From NCBI GenBank assembly GCA_035573715.1, contig DATLZZ010000004.1, forward strand, positions 1 through 64,000: a stretch of DNA of 64,000 bases, written 5' to 3'. Positions 1 through 7,946 of this stretch are shown here, one piece after another. The notes under the pieces are model-generated. The model was not told the origin of the DNA. It searched no databases and was given only the letters and a program-made list of their open reading frames with translations. The stretch is from JACPRL01 sp035573715 (GTDB taxonomy: Bacteria; Acidobacteriota; Terriglobia; Acidiferrales; 2-02-FULL-67-57). Each line of letters starts with the position of its first letter. Positions within the stretch are counted from its first letter, which is position 1. Made by a program: the position numbers and the translations under genes.

Positions 1-339
1 GGGGCTGGAGCGGGGGATCGAGGTGGTGCACATCGAGCCGGGCAAGCCGGTGCAGAACGCCCACATCGAAAGTTTCCACGGGCGGTTGCGGGAGGAGTGC
101 TTGAACGCGAGCTGGTTCGCGAACCTGTTCGAGGCGCGGGCCAAGATCGGGGCCTGGCGGCGGGAGTACAACCAGGAGCGGCCCCACAGCAGTTTGGGGT
201 ATCGGACCCCGGCCGAGTTTGCCCGGGAGGTGGCGACGCCCGGCTTCGTCCCTTTCGAGGGGACTCCGCCGGCCGCCGCCCCGCCCCAAGGAGGTCTCAG
301 TGTCGTATGATTGGCTGCGCGGAAAATGGGGGCAGGTCA
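1..339 (+). mobile_element. Right end of an IS3-family insertion sequence
   Basis: The window opens inside the element. It contains the end of the transposase frame and then about 29 non-coding bases. The element probably ends at 339 with GGGGGCAGGTCA, because IS3-family inverted repeats start TG and end CA; read on the other strand the terminus is TGACCTGCCCCC. The reading frame of a host gene resumes immediately outside at 340. The left end, and therefore the inverted-repeat match and target duplication, lies outside the window. Confidence 0.7.
2..310 (+). CDS. IS3-family transposase (OrfB, integrase catalytic core), 3' part
   Basis: This is the C-terminal part of a DDE transposase of the IS3 OrfB type; the start is outside the window and the frame is open from base 2. 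The visible text runs from VVHIEPGKPVQNAHIESF, in which the E of HIESF is the last acidic residue of the DDE triad, through FHGRLREECLN to the typical YNQERPHSSLGYRTPAEF ending. About 102 codons are present. It is the catalytic enzyme for cut-and-paste movement of the surrounding IS. The short proline/alanine-rich tail after the rve domain is ordinary for the family. Confidence 0.9.
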   Translation, partial: GLERGIEVVHIEPGKPVQNAHIESFHGRLREECLNASWFANLFEARAKIGAWRREYNQERPHSSLGYRTPAEFAREVATPGFVPFEGTPPAAAPPQGGLSVV

Positions 340-568
340 CCTTCAGCCGCACGGACACCGTCTCCGACTTCTCGCCTTGGTAGCGCGTGACCGATCCTGT
401 GGCTACAGCATCGGTGGGCAGGGTGGCCTGACTCCAACCCGTGGCCGCAGCCATTTGTGACAGAACGGCCAAGCCTGTAGTGTCTTTGGTGGCAGGGCTT
501 TGGGCGGTAACAGTCTTTGCGGAGGCGAGAGCGAGAATCAGAAGGAAACAGAAGCGCGTGATCCACAC
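340..568 (-). pseudogene. Secreted protein gene truncated by the IS3 element
   Basis: On the minus strand a frame starts with GTG at 568, preceded by a perfect AGGAGG six bases upstream. It encodes a clear signal peptide (MWITRFCFLLILALASAK then TVTAQ, probable cleavage near residue 23), followed by a small polar region with AVATGSVTRYQGEKSE. The frame runs without stop into the predicted IS terminus at 339, so about 76 codons remain and the rest of the gene has been displaced. The family was not recognised. The good ribosome site and signal peptide are seen directly; disruption by the IS is inferred from the junction. Confidence 0.6.
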
Positions 569-694
569 GGTGAGCCTCCTGCTAAGGCGTTCCTTCAAGT
601 CTGGCATTTGTTAGGTGAAGATACGGGAAAAGAACCTGGAATAGGAACCTCCTAAAGGTCGAGCACCCCCTCGACTTTTGGTCTAGGGTTAGCC

Positions 695-724
695 TTGACA
701 TCCCTTCGCGCGCAAGCCTATTGT
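695..724 (+). promoter_or_regulatory. Probable sigma-70 promoter of the LuxR-type gene
   Basis: TTGACA (695-700) is followed 18 bases later by TATTGT (719-724). The predicted transcription start near 731 falls downstream of a possible TTG start at 721, which argues for the later start at 760. A short GTCGAG/CTCGAC hairpin followed by TTTT lies just upstream (658-679). Confidence 0.45.
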
Positions 725-759
725 GGCAGTTCCGTGCGCTAAGCGAAGGAAGTGTCGTC

Positions 760-1458
760 TTGCCTGCAGGGAACAATACAACGACCAAAGAACGGGTTCG
801 CAAAGATTACCTCGTAGTCTGCGTGGTCGAAGAGAATCTGCTCGCATTTGAGCATCTTCTCGACCTCCTGAGGCGCGACCGCTCGATCCTTCCCCTTACT
901 CTCGAGTCTCTCGATGGGCCGGCGCTCCAGCAGGACAAGAACCTAATATTCCTCGTTGATAATTCCAGCCTGGCCTTTCCCTTGAGCCAAGCGTTGAGGG
1001 GAATCCGACTTCGCTATCCGCACGCCAAGTTTGTCATCCTAGACGACCATCGGGCAGATGTGGACGTTCCGAGGATGCTTTGGTACGGGATTCAGGGGTT
1101 CCTGACCCATGCCGAAGTCGAGAGGCATCTGCTCGACGCGATCCACAGCGTGGCCGAGGGGCGAATGTGGGTGGCCGCTCACTTGCTGGGCAACCATGCG
1201 ATCCCCCCTAGTGACGCTGGGAGCAAAGGACGCGGGATCTCCCTGACGCAAAGGGAAGAGCAGGTTATAGAACTAGTCAAGCGGCGGTTCTCCAACAGAG
1301 AGATCGCCGAGATGCTGAGGATCAAGGAGTCCACAGTGAAGTTCCACCTGTCTCATGTTTTCTCGAAGATGCAGGCACGCAGTCGCCATGACCTCGTTAA
1401 CGGCAAAGAGACGGTTCGGAAGTGGGCGGCATTCGCGCCGCCATCTAGAGTGTCCTAG
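760..1458 (+). CDS. LuxR/NarL-family transcriptional regulator
   Basis: This is a DNA-binding regulator of about 232 residues. The C-terminal 60 residues are a LuxR-type helix-turn-helix: LTQREEQVIELV, then FSNREIAEMLRIKESTVKFH and LSHVFSKM. The N-terminal part reads like a receiver domain (IFLVDNSS near a phospho-acceptor position, then KFVILDD), but it is divergent, so phosphorylation is uncertain. The TTG at 760 was chosen because AAGGAAG lies about seven bases upstream; a longer form from TTG 721 would overlap the -10 box. Base composition is clearly lower in GC than the chromosome to the right, which fits its place on the integrated island. No histidine kinase is adjacent. Confidence 0.8.
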   Translation: MPAGNNTTTKERVRKDYLVVCVVEENLLAFEHLLDLLRRDRSILPLTLESLDGPALQQDKNLIFLVDNSSLAFPLSQALRGIRLRYPHAKFVILDDHRADVDVPRMLWYGIQGFLTHAEVERHLLDAIHSVAEGRMWVAAHLLGNHAIPPSDAGSKGRGISLTQREEQVIELVKRRFSNREIAEMLRIKESTVKFHLSHVFSKMQARSRHDLVNGKETVRKWAAFAPPSRVS

Positions 1459-1505
1459 ACTGGCCACAGGTGGCACTGCTTGAGAGCTGGAGTTTGCTGG
1501 TTGGC

Positions 1506-1525
1506 TTCGGAACAGTTTCGGAACA
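1506..1525 (+). repeat. Two direct copies of TTCGGAACA with 11-bp spacing
   Basis: TTCGGAACA occurs at 1506-1514 and again at 1517-1525, about one helical turn apart, 85 bases from the tRNA fragment and on its island side. Recombinase or excisionase arm sites look like this, but that role is inference. Confidence 0.4.
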
Positions 1526-1610
1526 ACAAGGCTCGAATACTGACCAAAACCAGCCAAATAGACCGAGCAAGAGGCAAAGCGAACCAACAAGATAGCAAGT
1601 TAGTCCCGAA

Positions 1611-1655
1611 CTCCGGAACCAGAGGTCGGAGGTTCGAATCCTCTCAGGCGCGCCA
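1611..1655 (+). other. 3' fragment of tRNA-Arg(CCG); probable attachment site of an integrated element
   Basis: The stretch carries the anticodon loop CTCCGGA, the 3' side of the anticodon stem (ACCAG), the variable loop, a complete T arm (GGAGG, TTCGAAT, CCTCT), the 3' acceptor strand CAGGCGC, discriminator G and an encoded CCA ending at 1655. The matching 5' half is missing: the bases before the loop (CCGAA) do not pair with ACCAG, and GCGCCTG, the expected 5' acceptor strand, is not found upstream. Site-specific integrases that target tRNA 3' ends leave exactly such a displaced fragment at the far end of the element. The orientation puts the island to the left. Confidence 0.7.
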
Positions 1656-2053
1656 CCCTTGCGCACCAACCCTGACACCACTGGACGGAGCAAGGTGACC
1701 GATTGGCAAGTAGCAGGAGCAGGGCAAAGCGCCGAGAACGTGGCGCTCTGCGCTCCAGCGTCGGTTCGAACTTGGTACTCGCGAGCCTCTCCGCTGAAGT
1801 TTCCACTTGTGGCCACGGGCTGAGTCGCAGCGCTGCGAAGCCAGGAGCGCACTAACCCGAAGCCATAGGCGAAGTCTGCACTCGATCCGCTATTTGTGCT
1901 GACCTGGCCGCCCGTTGCATGAGTGACCCGCTTCTGGGAACTGACACAGTCGCGGTGAAGGCATAGACGCGCACCTTCTTGGTTAGAGCCGTTCCGACCA
2001 CACACTCTCAACAAACACTGACCCGCGCCGTCCGCGCCGCGCGGGAGGCGGGG
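1656..2053. other. Gene-free stretch next to the tRNA fragment
   Basis: About 400 bases without a gene that I can support. A minus-strand frame is open across part of it and through the tRNA fragment (1445-2014), but it has no ribosome site, no recognisable domain and contains the antisense of the tRNA fragment. It may be decayed coding sequence. Confidence 0.4.
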
Positions 2054-2938
2054 CTACTGGCTGCCGACGCCGGCGCGAGTGTCGTGCAGCTTCTTGAGCT
2101 CGCGGGCGAAGATGGGGTTGTCGGGGAACTCGGCGGCCAGCTCCTTCCACTGCTCCCGCGCCAGGTCGTAGCGCTTTTCCCGCATCGCCGCCAGCGCCAA
2201 CAGCGTCTTGGCCAGCGGCCGCAGGTGGTTGCCATCCTCGGAGGCTTTCTCGAGCTGCTGCATGCCGCGGTCCTTATCGCCGCTGATGCCGCCGAACCAG
2301 AGGAAAACCTTCTTGTAGGCCGGCAGGCTGCCGATGATGTAGTTGGCCGAGCCGAGCGCCAGGTAGGCGTCGTAGGCGTCGGGCTTCACGGCCAGCAGCT
2401 TTTCGCCATAGGCCTGTGCGGTCTTGATGTGCTTGACGCCCTCGAGTTGCCGCTTCTCAATCACCGCCGAGTAGTCGGCCTGCATTCCGGCAGTAATGGT
2501 GAGGACGAACAAGGCCTCGGCGTCCCGGGGGTTCTTCTTGAGGCGCTCGAGCGCCAGCGCCCGGGCACGCTCGTTGGCAGCCAGAAAGGCGTCTCGGCGC
2601 TGCTTGTCCGGCTTGCCATCGATTCCCTTCAGGAATTTGCCATCGTCGGTGAAAAACTCGGAGCTCAGCACGCCCTGGCGGTAGAACTCCTCGAACAGAT
2701 AGCTGGCGGCCTCAAACGCGGGACCTTTGGGATCCCGGGGATGCTCTTTGGAGTAGGCCTGAAGTTGCTCGCGCGCCTCGGTGAACTTCAGTTCGTAGAG
2801 GAGCCGGAAGCCGGCGTCGGCTTGCGTGGGCTCGGCCGCCCGCGCAGACGCGCTCGCGCCCCACAGGGCCAGGCTCACCATTGAAAGCCGGAAGAGGAGG
2901 AGGGGTAGTTTCCGGCCTCTCACGCTGCCTCGTCCCAT
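2054..2938 (-). CDS. Secreted tetratricopeptide-repeat protein
   Basis: About 294 residues from the ATG at 2938. The N-terminus has a basic stretch (GRGSVRGRK), a hydrophobic core (LPLLLFRLSMVSLALWGA) and a SARAAE cleavage region, so it is probably exported. Two TPR-like helix pairs are visible: one after the signal (RLLYELKFTEAREQLQAY) and one near the C-terminus (LLALAAMREKRYDLAREQW), with another around AYDAYLALGSANYIIG. Such proteins act as scaffolds or are of unknown role in Acidobacteriota; nothing here points to a specific partner. It is divergently transcribed from the TonB-like gene at 3163. A longer TTG start at 2977 exists but lacks support. Confidence 0.8.
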   Translation of the reverse strand: MGRGSVRGRKLPLLLFRLSMVSLALWGASASARAAEPTQADAGFRLLYELKFTEAREQLQAYSKEHPRDPKGPAFEAASYLFEEFYRQGVLSSEFFTDDGKFLKGIDGKPDKQRRDAFLAANERARALALERLKKNPRDAEALFVLTITAGMQADYSAVIEKRQLEGVKHIKTAQAYGEKLLAVKPDAYDAYLALGSANYIIGSLPAYKKVFLWFGGISGDKDRGMQQLEKASEDGNHLRPLAKTLLALAAMREKRYDLAREQWKELAAEFPDNPIFARELKKLHDTRAGVGSQ

Positions 2939-3099
2939 TTCACTTTGGATGCCCTCCCGGGGTGGGGCTTCGCCCAAGTCCTGAAGAGACTACCACAGGA
3001 ATGGAACCAACGGGGCCGATTTGCAATTTTTTTCCGGCGCGGGGAACTTCCCGGCTCCGAGCGCGATTGCCGGTGCGAGGCCGCCCCGCCCGAGCGGGC

Positions 3100-3128
3100 T
3101 TGACAACCGGCGGGTGGGGGCATAGGCT
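3100..3128 (+). promoter_or_regulatory. Sigma-70-like promoter of the TonB-like gene
   Basis: TTGACA (3100-3105), 17-base spacer, TAGGCT (3123-3128), 35 bases before the ATG. Confidence 0.5.
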
Positions 3129-3162
3129 GCTGATAGTAGTGCTACTTTCACAGGGAGGCACT

Positions 3163-3939
3163 ATGACCCCTTCCACTCCGCCCCGCACCGGGTCGCTGGC
3201 ACTGGGAAGCTCGCTCCCCATCCTGCTCGAATACCGCAACGGTCGGCGCTGGCGCATCACGGCCGGCTTCGTCATCGAAGGCCTGCTTGTCGGACTCATC
3301 CTCACCGTTCCCCTGCTTTTCCCTGAGTCATTCACCCCCACCGCCCAGCTCGGCCAGGTGTCCCCGCCCATCTGGCGCGGCGACCTGCACGGCAACCCCA
3401 ACACCGACAACCTCGGCAGCGGCGCGCCCTCGCGACCGAGCCGGCCCGACCGCGACGATGGGTTTACGATGCCCGTTCGCGTTCCCGACAACATTCCTGA
3501 CGGCAGTTCGGTCGCTGACGCCCCCGACATCAGCGGTTCCGGAAATGGCCAACAGCGACTTGGAGATCCAACCGGACCGGAATTCGGCCGTCCTCCGGAC
3601 AGCCCGATTCAAGTCACGCCACCCAATGTGCCACCGCCACACGACGGTGTGGTGGACATCCGGCGGTACAACCTGCAACCGCCGCGGCTGCGGCAGCGGG
3701 TCGAGCCGGTCTATCCGCGTCTCGCCATCGCGGCGCACATCGAGGGCGACGTCGTACTGACGGCGATCATTGACACCGACGGCCGCGTTCGCCAGCTGAC
3801 CGTTAAGAGCGGCCATCCGCAACTGGCGCAAGCAGCGCGCGACGCCGTGGCGCAGTGGCTCTACGAGCCCACCACACTTAACGGCCAGCCAGTCGCCGTG
3901 CAGCTCGACGTCACTGTGAAGTTCCGCCTGAACCGCTGA
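3163..3939 (+). CDS. TonB C-terminal domain protein with one membrane anchor
   Basis: About 258 residues. The start ATG at 3163 follows GGGAGG by a few bases; the frame is open further upstream but without coding character. After roughly 30 cytoplasmic residues there is a single membrane span (ITAGFVIEGLLVGLILTVPLL), then a long proline/glycine-rich periplasmic linker, and a TonB_C domain at the end (VEPVYPRLAIAAHIEGDVVL, IIDTDGRVRQLTV, AVAQWLYEPTTLNGQPV, VTVKFRLN). The architecture is that of TonB-family proteins which couple inner-membrane energy to outer-membrane receptors. No ExbB or ExbD gene is in the window, so the role is open; many acidobacterial genomes carry numerous such paralogues. 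Confidence 0.85.
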   Translation: MTPSTPPRTGSLALGSSLPILLEYRNGRRWRITAGFVIEGLLVGLILTVPLLFPESFTPTAQLGQVSPPIWRGDLHGNPNTDNLGSGAPSRPSRPDRDDGFTMPVRVPDNIPDGSSVADAPDISGSGNGQQRLGDPTGPEFGRPPDSPIQVTPPNVPPPHDGVVDIRRYNLQPPRLRQRVEPVYPRLAIAAHIEGDVVLTAIIDTDGRVRQLTVKSGHPQLAQAARDAVAQWLYEPTTLNGQPVAVQLDVTVKFRLNR

Positions 3940-3959
3940 GCCGACGCGACATTTAGAGC

Positions 3960-3988
3960 TAGACACCGCCTCTCCGCGGGCGTAGAAT
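3960..3988 (+). promoter_or_regulatory. Probable promoter of the metallopeptidase-MBL-patatin cassette
   Basis: TAGACA (3960-3965), 17-base spacer, TAGAAT (3983-3988), 48 bases before the ATG of the first gene. It is the only good candidate for the three-gene unit. Confidence 0.45.
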
Positions 3989-4035
3989 CCCGCCCACGCT
4001 GGCAAACGAGCAGCGCCCTTCCCTGTAGAGGTGTC

Positions 4036-5676
4036 ATGGCATCCGCGTCCGACTCGATTGTGAAAACCAGGGTGTATCAAGGCGACCCGTTGGTGGCGCG
4101 CAAGTACCCCAGCCTGGGAATTCAGGAAATCGAGCTGCACCCAGGCGCGGTGGTGTTCGACGGGCCGGTCAGCCCGCGGTTCGCGGTGGTGGACTACGAC
4201 GCCAGCAACAACAAGCTTTTCCCGCCGGCGCGCTTCCAGCGCCGCCAGCGGCAGTTCGAAGCGCGCCCCAACTCGCCTCAGTTCCGCCAGGTCAACGCTT
4301 GGGCGGTGGCGCAACTCACGCTGGAGATGTATGAAGACCCCAAGGTTCTCGGCCGCCGCATCCCGTGGGCGTTTCCCGGCAACCGCCTGTTCATCCTTCC
4401 CCACGCTGGCTACTGGGAGAACGCGCTCTACGACCGCAAAACGCGCACGCTGCAGTTCTTCTACTTCCAGGGCCAGGAGAAACCCATCTACACCGCGCTC
4501 TCGCACGACATTATCAGCCACGAGACCGGCCACGCCATCCTCGACGGCATCCGGCCGCTCTACAATGAGATTTCTTCACCCGACACCGCCGGCTTTCACG
4601 AGTTCATCGGCGACGCCACCGCCATCCTGCTGGCTTTCTCCCACCAGGCCTATCGCAAGGCAGTCATCCAGGAAGCCCGCGGCAACCTGCGCAAGGACAC
4701 CATCGTCGCCAGCCTGGCCGACGAGTTCGGCACGGGGCTCTACGGCTCGGCCGGGCGCTACTTCCTGCGCAATGCCATCAACGACATGACCATGAGCAAG
4801 GTGCGCTACACCTGGGAATCCCACGTTTACTCGGAAGTCCTGACCGGCGCCTTTTATGAAATCCTCATTGGTCTCTACGAAAAGCAACAGGACCTGGAAG
4901 CCCGGAAGGCCCGAAAGCGGGGGGCGCGGCCCAACCGCATCGCGGCGTTGTCGCGCGCCGTCGTTCACATGAGGCGGCTGGCGCTGCGGGCGCTGGACTA
5001 CTGCCCCCCGGTCGACATCAGCTATCTCGACTACGCCCGCGCTCTGCTTCGCGCCGACGAGTTGGCCTACCCGAAGGATGAATTGGGGTATCGGAACGTC
5101 GTGCGCCGGGTCTTCCGCCGCCGCGGCATCGCCGCTACCAACCACGAGCTCGAACCGGAACCCACTCCGCCGCGCGACGCCTTCGAAACCTACACCTTTG
5201 CCGACGTGGACGACTCCACGGTTTCCGCCTACCACTTCCTCGACCGCCATCGCCGGCTGCTCGAGATTCCGCCCAACCAGGACTTCCACGTCGCCAGCCT
5301 CTATGGCAACGCCAAGGAAGGCGACCGCCTCCACCAGATGCCGCGCGAACTCATCCTGACCTACGTCTGGGAAAAGGACATCCTGCTCAGCGGCCGCCGC
5401 TATGGCCCGCTCAATAACCAGACTTTTCCTCTGCTGTGCGGCGGGACTCTGGTGATGGACGAGCGCGCCAACCTCCTCTACCTCTGCCGCAAGAAGGACG
5501 ACCCCGAGCGCGAGGAGCGCCTGCGGGATTACCTTGCCTACCTGGCTCGGCAAAACGCGATTGGCCACGTCGATGACCCGGAAGCGCGCGACAAACCGTT
5601 CCACTACGAGTTGCGCCGCGGCCGGGTGTCACTCACCCAAAACCGGCTGGCCATGCACCAGCGTCGGCGCCGCTGA
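4036..5676 (+). CDS. Gluzincin-type zinc metallopeptidase, cytoplasmic
   Basis: 546 residues. HETGH at residues 162-166 gives the two zinc histidines and catalytic glutamate, and a downstream FHEFIGDATA (glutamate 189) sits about 23 residues later, where thermolysin-like enzymes carry the third zinc ligand; this marks a gluzincin fold. No signal peptide or membrane span is visible, unusual for thermolysin relatives. The second half (about 330-546) contains no domain I recognise. AGAGGTG precedes the ATG. It is the first gene of a compact unit with an MBL hydrolase (12 bases downstream) and a patatin (2 bases after that). The substrate is unknown. Enzyme class is inferred from motif spacing; family membership was not searched. 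Confidence 0.7.
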   Translation: MASASDSIVKTRVYQGDPLVARKYPSLGIQEIELHPGAVVFDGPVSPRFAVVDYDASNNKLFPPARFQRRQRQFEARPNSPQFRQVNAWAVAQLTLEMYEDPKVLGRRIPWAFPGNRLFILPHAGYWENALYDRKTRTLQFFYFQGQEKPIYTALSHDIISHETGHAILDGIRPLYNEISSPDTAGFHEFIGDATAILLAFSHQAYRKAVIQEARGNLRKDTIVASLADEFGTGLYGSAGRYFLRNAINDMTMSKVRYTWESHVYSEVLTGAFYEILIGLYEKQQDLEARKARKRGARPNRIAALSRAVVHMRRLALRALDYCPPVDISYLDYARALLRADELAYPKDELGYRNVVRRVFRRRGIAATNHELEPEPTPPRDAFETYTFADVDDSTVSAYHFLDRHRRLLEIPPNQDFHVASLYGNAKEGDRLHQMPRELILTYVWEKDILLSGRRYGPLNNQTFPLLCGGTLVMDERANLLYLCRKKDDPEREERLRDYLAYLARQNAIGHVDDPEARDKPFHYELRRGRVSLTQNRLAMHQRRRR

Positions 5677-5688
5677 ACGGAGGAGCCC

Positions 5689-6831
5689 ATGCCCACAGGG
5701 ATCCGCATTCGTGCTTACAACGTGCTCTTCGGCGATTGTGTGTTGCTCAGCCTGCCCGATGAGGGCAAGACCAAGCACCTCCTGTTCGACTTCGGCAACG
5801 TCACCGGCAAGGGCGGCGCCAACAAAGTCTTCGAGCCCATTGCCCGCAACCTCAAGAAAGTCACCGGCGGCACGCTCGACCTGCTGGTGATGACCCACGA
5901 GCACCTCGACCACATGGAAGGCTTCCTCGCCCAGCGCGCCGTCTTCGACACCATGGCCGTACGCCGCGTCTGGATGTCCATCCCCAGCAAGCCCGATTAT
6001 TACGACAAGCATCCCAAGAGCAAACAGGCCTTCGCGCTCACCCAGCGCATCCTTGAGTTCACCAAGAAAACGTTTGCCGAGCGTGGCCTGAGCGCCAACC
6101 TGCAATGGAACGCGCTGCTGCTCAACAACCTGAGCAATGTCGACCGCATCAACTACGTGCGGAAGCTCGCCGGCGCCAAACGCACCCACTACCTCTATCG
6201 AGGCCTTTCGACCAAGGGGAAGCACGACTTCAAGGACGTTCGTTTCCGCATCCTGGCGCCAGAGGAGGAAATGAGCGTCTATTACGGCAGTGCCCTGGCG
6301 CTGGCCGGCGGCATGGCGGACTTCCGCCGCACGCTGGGGCGCGCGCCCGAACGGCGTGTCGTCCCGGAGCACATCAGCGCCACGGATTTCGAGCGTCTTC
6401 GCCAGGGCTTGCAGACTGGCGACCTGGCCGCCGTGCACGAAATCGACAAGGCCAAGAACAATACCAGCCTGGTGGTGCTGGTCGAGGCTCAGAGCAAGAA
6501 GCTGCTCTTCACCGGCGACGCGGAAGTCGAAAGCTGGCACAAGATGCACAAGCTCGGCCTCCTCGGCCGGGTGGACTTCCTCAAGGTATCCCATCACGGC
6601 AGTTGGAACGGCACGCCGGCGGTCAACGGCAAGAACGTTCTCGACATTCTCTTCCCGCTCAAGAACGAGCAGACGGGAATCGCATTGGTCTCCACCAAGA
6701 GCAACGTCTACGGAACCGTCAACAAAGTGCCGGACGAGAAAACTCTCACCTTGCTCAAGAAACACTGCAAAGAGGTCTACAGCACCGAGAAACAGGCGGC
6801 GGGCAAGCTCTACGTGGACATCGAGCTCTGA
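5689..6831 (+). CDS. MBL-fold metallohydrolase, ComEC/Rec2-like
   Basis: 380 residues. The zinc motif is THEHLDHMEGF (histidines 70, 72, 75 with aspartate 74). FTGDAEVE supplies the bridging aspartate, and SHHGSWNGTP the next histidine; the SHHG version is characteristic of the MBL domain fused to ComEC competence proteins and its free-standing relatives. There is no signal peptide. The ATG follows GGAGGAG closely. Free-standing ComEC-like MBL proteins are often found in cassettes of unknown or defence function. Here it lies between the metallopeptidase and a patatin, with almost no spacing, implying one transcript. Hydrolysis of a phosphoester is plausible but the substrate cannot be read from sequence. 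Confidence 0.85.
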   Translation: MPTGIRIRAYNVLFGDCVLLSLPDEGKTKHLLFDFGNVTGKGGANKVFEPIARNLKKVTGGTLDLLVMTHEHLDHMEGFLAQRAVFDTMAVRRVWMSIPSKPDYYDKHPKSKQAFALTQRILEFTKKTFAERGLSANLQWNALLLNNLSNVDRINYVRKLAGAKRTHYLYRGLSTKGKHDFKDVRFRILAPEEEMSVYYGSALALAGGMADFRRTLGRAPERRVVPEHISATDFERLRQGLQTGDLAAVHEIDKAKNNTSLVVLVEAQSKKLLFTGDAEVESWHKMHKLGLLGRVDFLKVSHHGSWNGTPAVNGKNVLDILFPLKNEQTGIALVSTKSNVYGTVNKVPDEKTLTLLKKHCKEVYSTEKQAAGKLYVDIEL

Positions 6832-6833
6832 CT

Positions 6834-7946
6834 ATGCCCTTTGGCGACGAGGGGGTTGAACCCGGCATCGGCCTCGCACTCTCCGGCGGCGGCTATCGTG
6901 CCGCGCTGTTCCATCTCGGCGCTCTGTGGCGCCTGAACCAGCTCGGGCTGCTTAGCGCGCTCGATCGCATCTCCAGCGTCTCGGGCGGCTCCATCACCGC
7001 CGGCTGCCTGGCGGTGCGGTGGGGCGAGTTGCAGTTCAGCGGCGGCGTGGCCAGCAACTTTGAGTCCGCCATCGTCGGGCCGCTGCGCGATTTCTGCACT
7101 CGCACCATCGATGTGCCGGCCGCCCTGCTTGGACTGTTGCTCCCGTGGAAGGGCGCCGGCCATTTCATCGAGCGCTCGTACCGCAATCACCTGCTGGGCG
7201 ACGCCACGCTCCAGTCTCTGCCCGATCGTCCGCGCTTTGTCTTCAACTCGACCAACTTCGCCACCGCAGTCTCCTTTCGTTTCTCCAAACCGTACGCCGG
7301 CGACTACCGCATTGGCCTGATTGAGAAACCGAAATTCCGCGTCTCGCTGGCGGTCGCCGCCTCCAGCGCTTTCCCGCCGTTTCTCTCACCCGCGAGAATC
7401 AAGCCGGATCCGGCCTCGTTCACTCGGACGAAGGGCGCGGACCTGTACGAGCGAATCGAGTTCCGCAAACGCCTCGCCCTCACCGATGGCGGCGTCTATG
7501 ACAACCTGGGATTGGAAACGGTGTGGAACCGCTACGACACCGTGCTGACCAGCGACGCCGGCGCGCCGGTCAACCCGCGGGCGGCCCGCTACTTGCACTG
7601 GCTCACTCAAGCCCGCCGCGCGGTGGACATCACCATGAATCAGGCCCGCGCGCTGCGCAAGCGGGCGCTGATTACCGACTACGAACAGAAGCTCCGCAAA
7701 GGAGCCTACTGGGGAATCGCCACCGACATCCGGAAGTACGAGCTGCCCGACAGCCTGCCATGCTCGCTGCAGCGCATTGCCGAGCTCGCCGCGATGCGCA
7801 CGCGCCTGAGCCGCTTCGCCGAAGCCGAGCAGTGCCGGCTCATCAACTGGGGCTACGCCGTGGCCGACGCGGCGCTGCGCCGCTACGTGGTAACGGCGCC
7901 GGTTTCAGCGCCGGCCTGGCCGTATCCGAATTACGCCTTGAGCTGA
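6834..7946 (+). CDS. Patatin-like phospholipase
   Basis: 370 residues, serine lipid acyl hydrolase. The oxyanion loop is LSGGGYRAALFHLGAL (about residues 16-31), the nucleophile elbow is SSVSGGSITAG, and the dyad aspartate is in LTDGGVYDNLG. The elbow has serine where most patatins have the first glycine of GxSxG. The ATG lies two bases after the stop of the MBL gene with no ribosome site of its own, so translation is probably coupled. No signal peptide, so the enzyme should act on inner-membrane lipids from the cytoplasm. The 3' end overlaps the convergent permease gene by 16 bases. Confidence 0.88.
   Translation: MPFGDEGVEPGIGLALSGGGYRAALFHLGALWRLNQLGLLSALDRISSVSGGSITAGCLAVRWGELQFSGGVASNFESAIVGPLRDFCTRTIDVPAALLGLLLPWKGAGHFIERSYRNHLLGDATLQSLPDRPRFVFNSTNFATAVSFRFSKPYAGDYRIGLIEKPKFRVSLAVAASSAFPPFLSPARIKPDPASFTRTKGADLYERIEFRKRLALTDGGVYDNLGLETVWNRYDTVLTSDAGAPVNPRAARYLHWLTQARRAVDITMNQARALRKRALITDYEQKLRKGAYWGIATDIRKYELPDSLPCSLQRIAELAAMRTRLSRFAEAEQCRLINWGYAVADAALRRYVVTAPVSAPAWPYPNYALS

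Noticed and set aside
1445..2014. Minus-strand open frame through the tRNA fragment
   Set aside because: Crosses the tRNA remnant, lacks a ribosome site and resembles no family; the frame seems open by chance.
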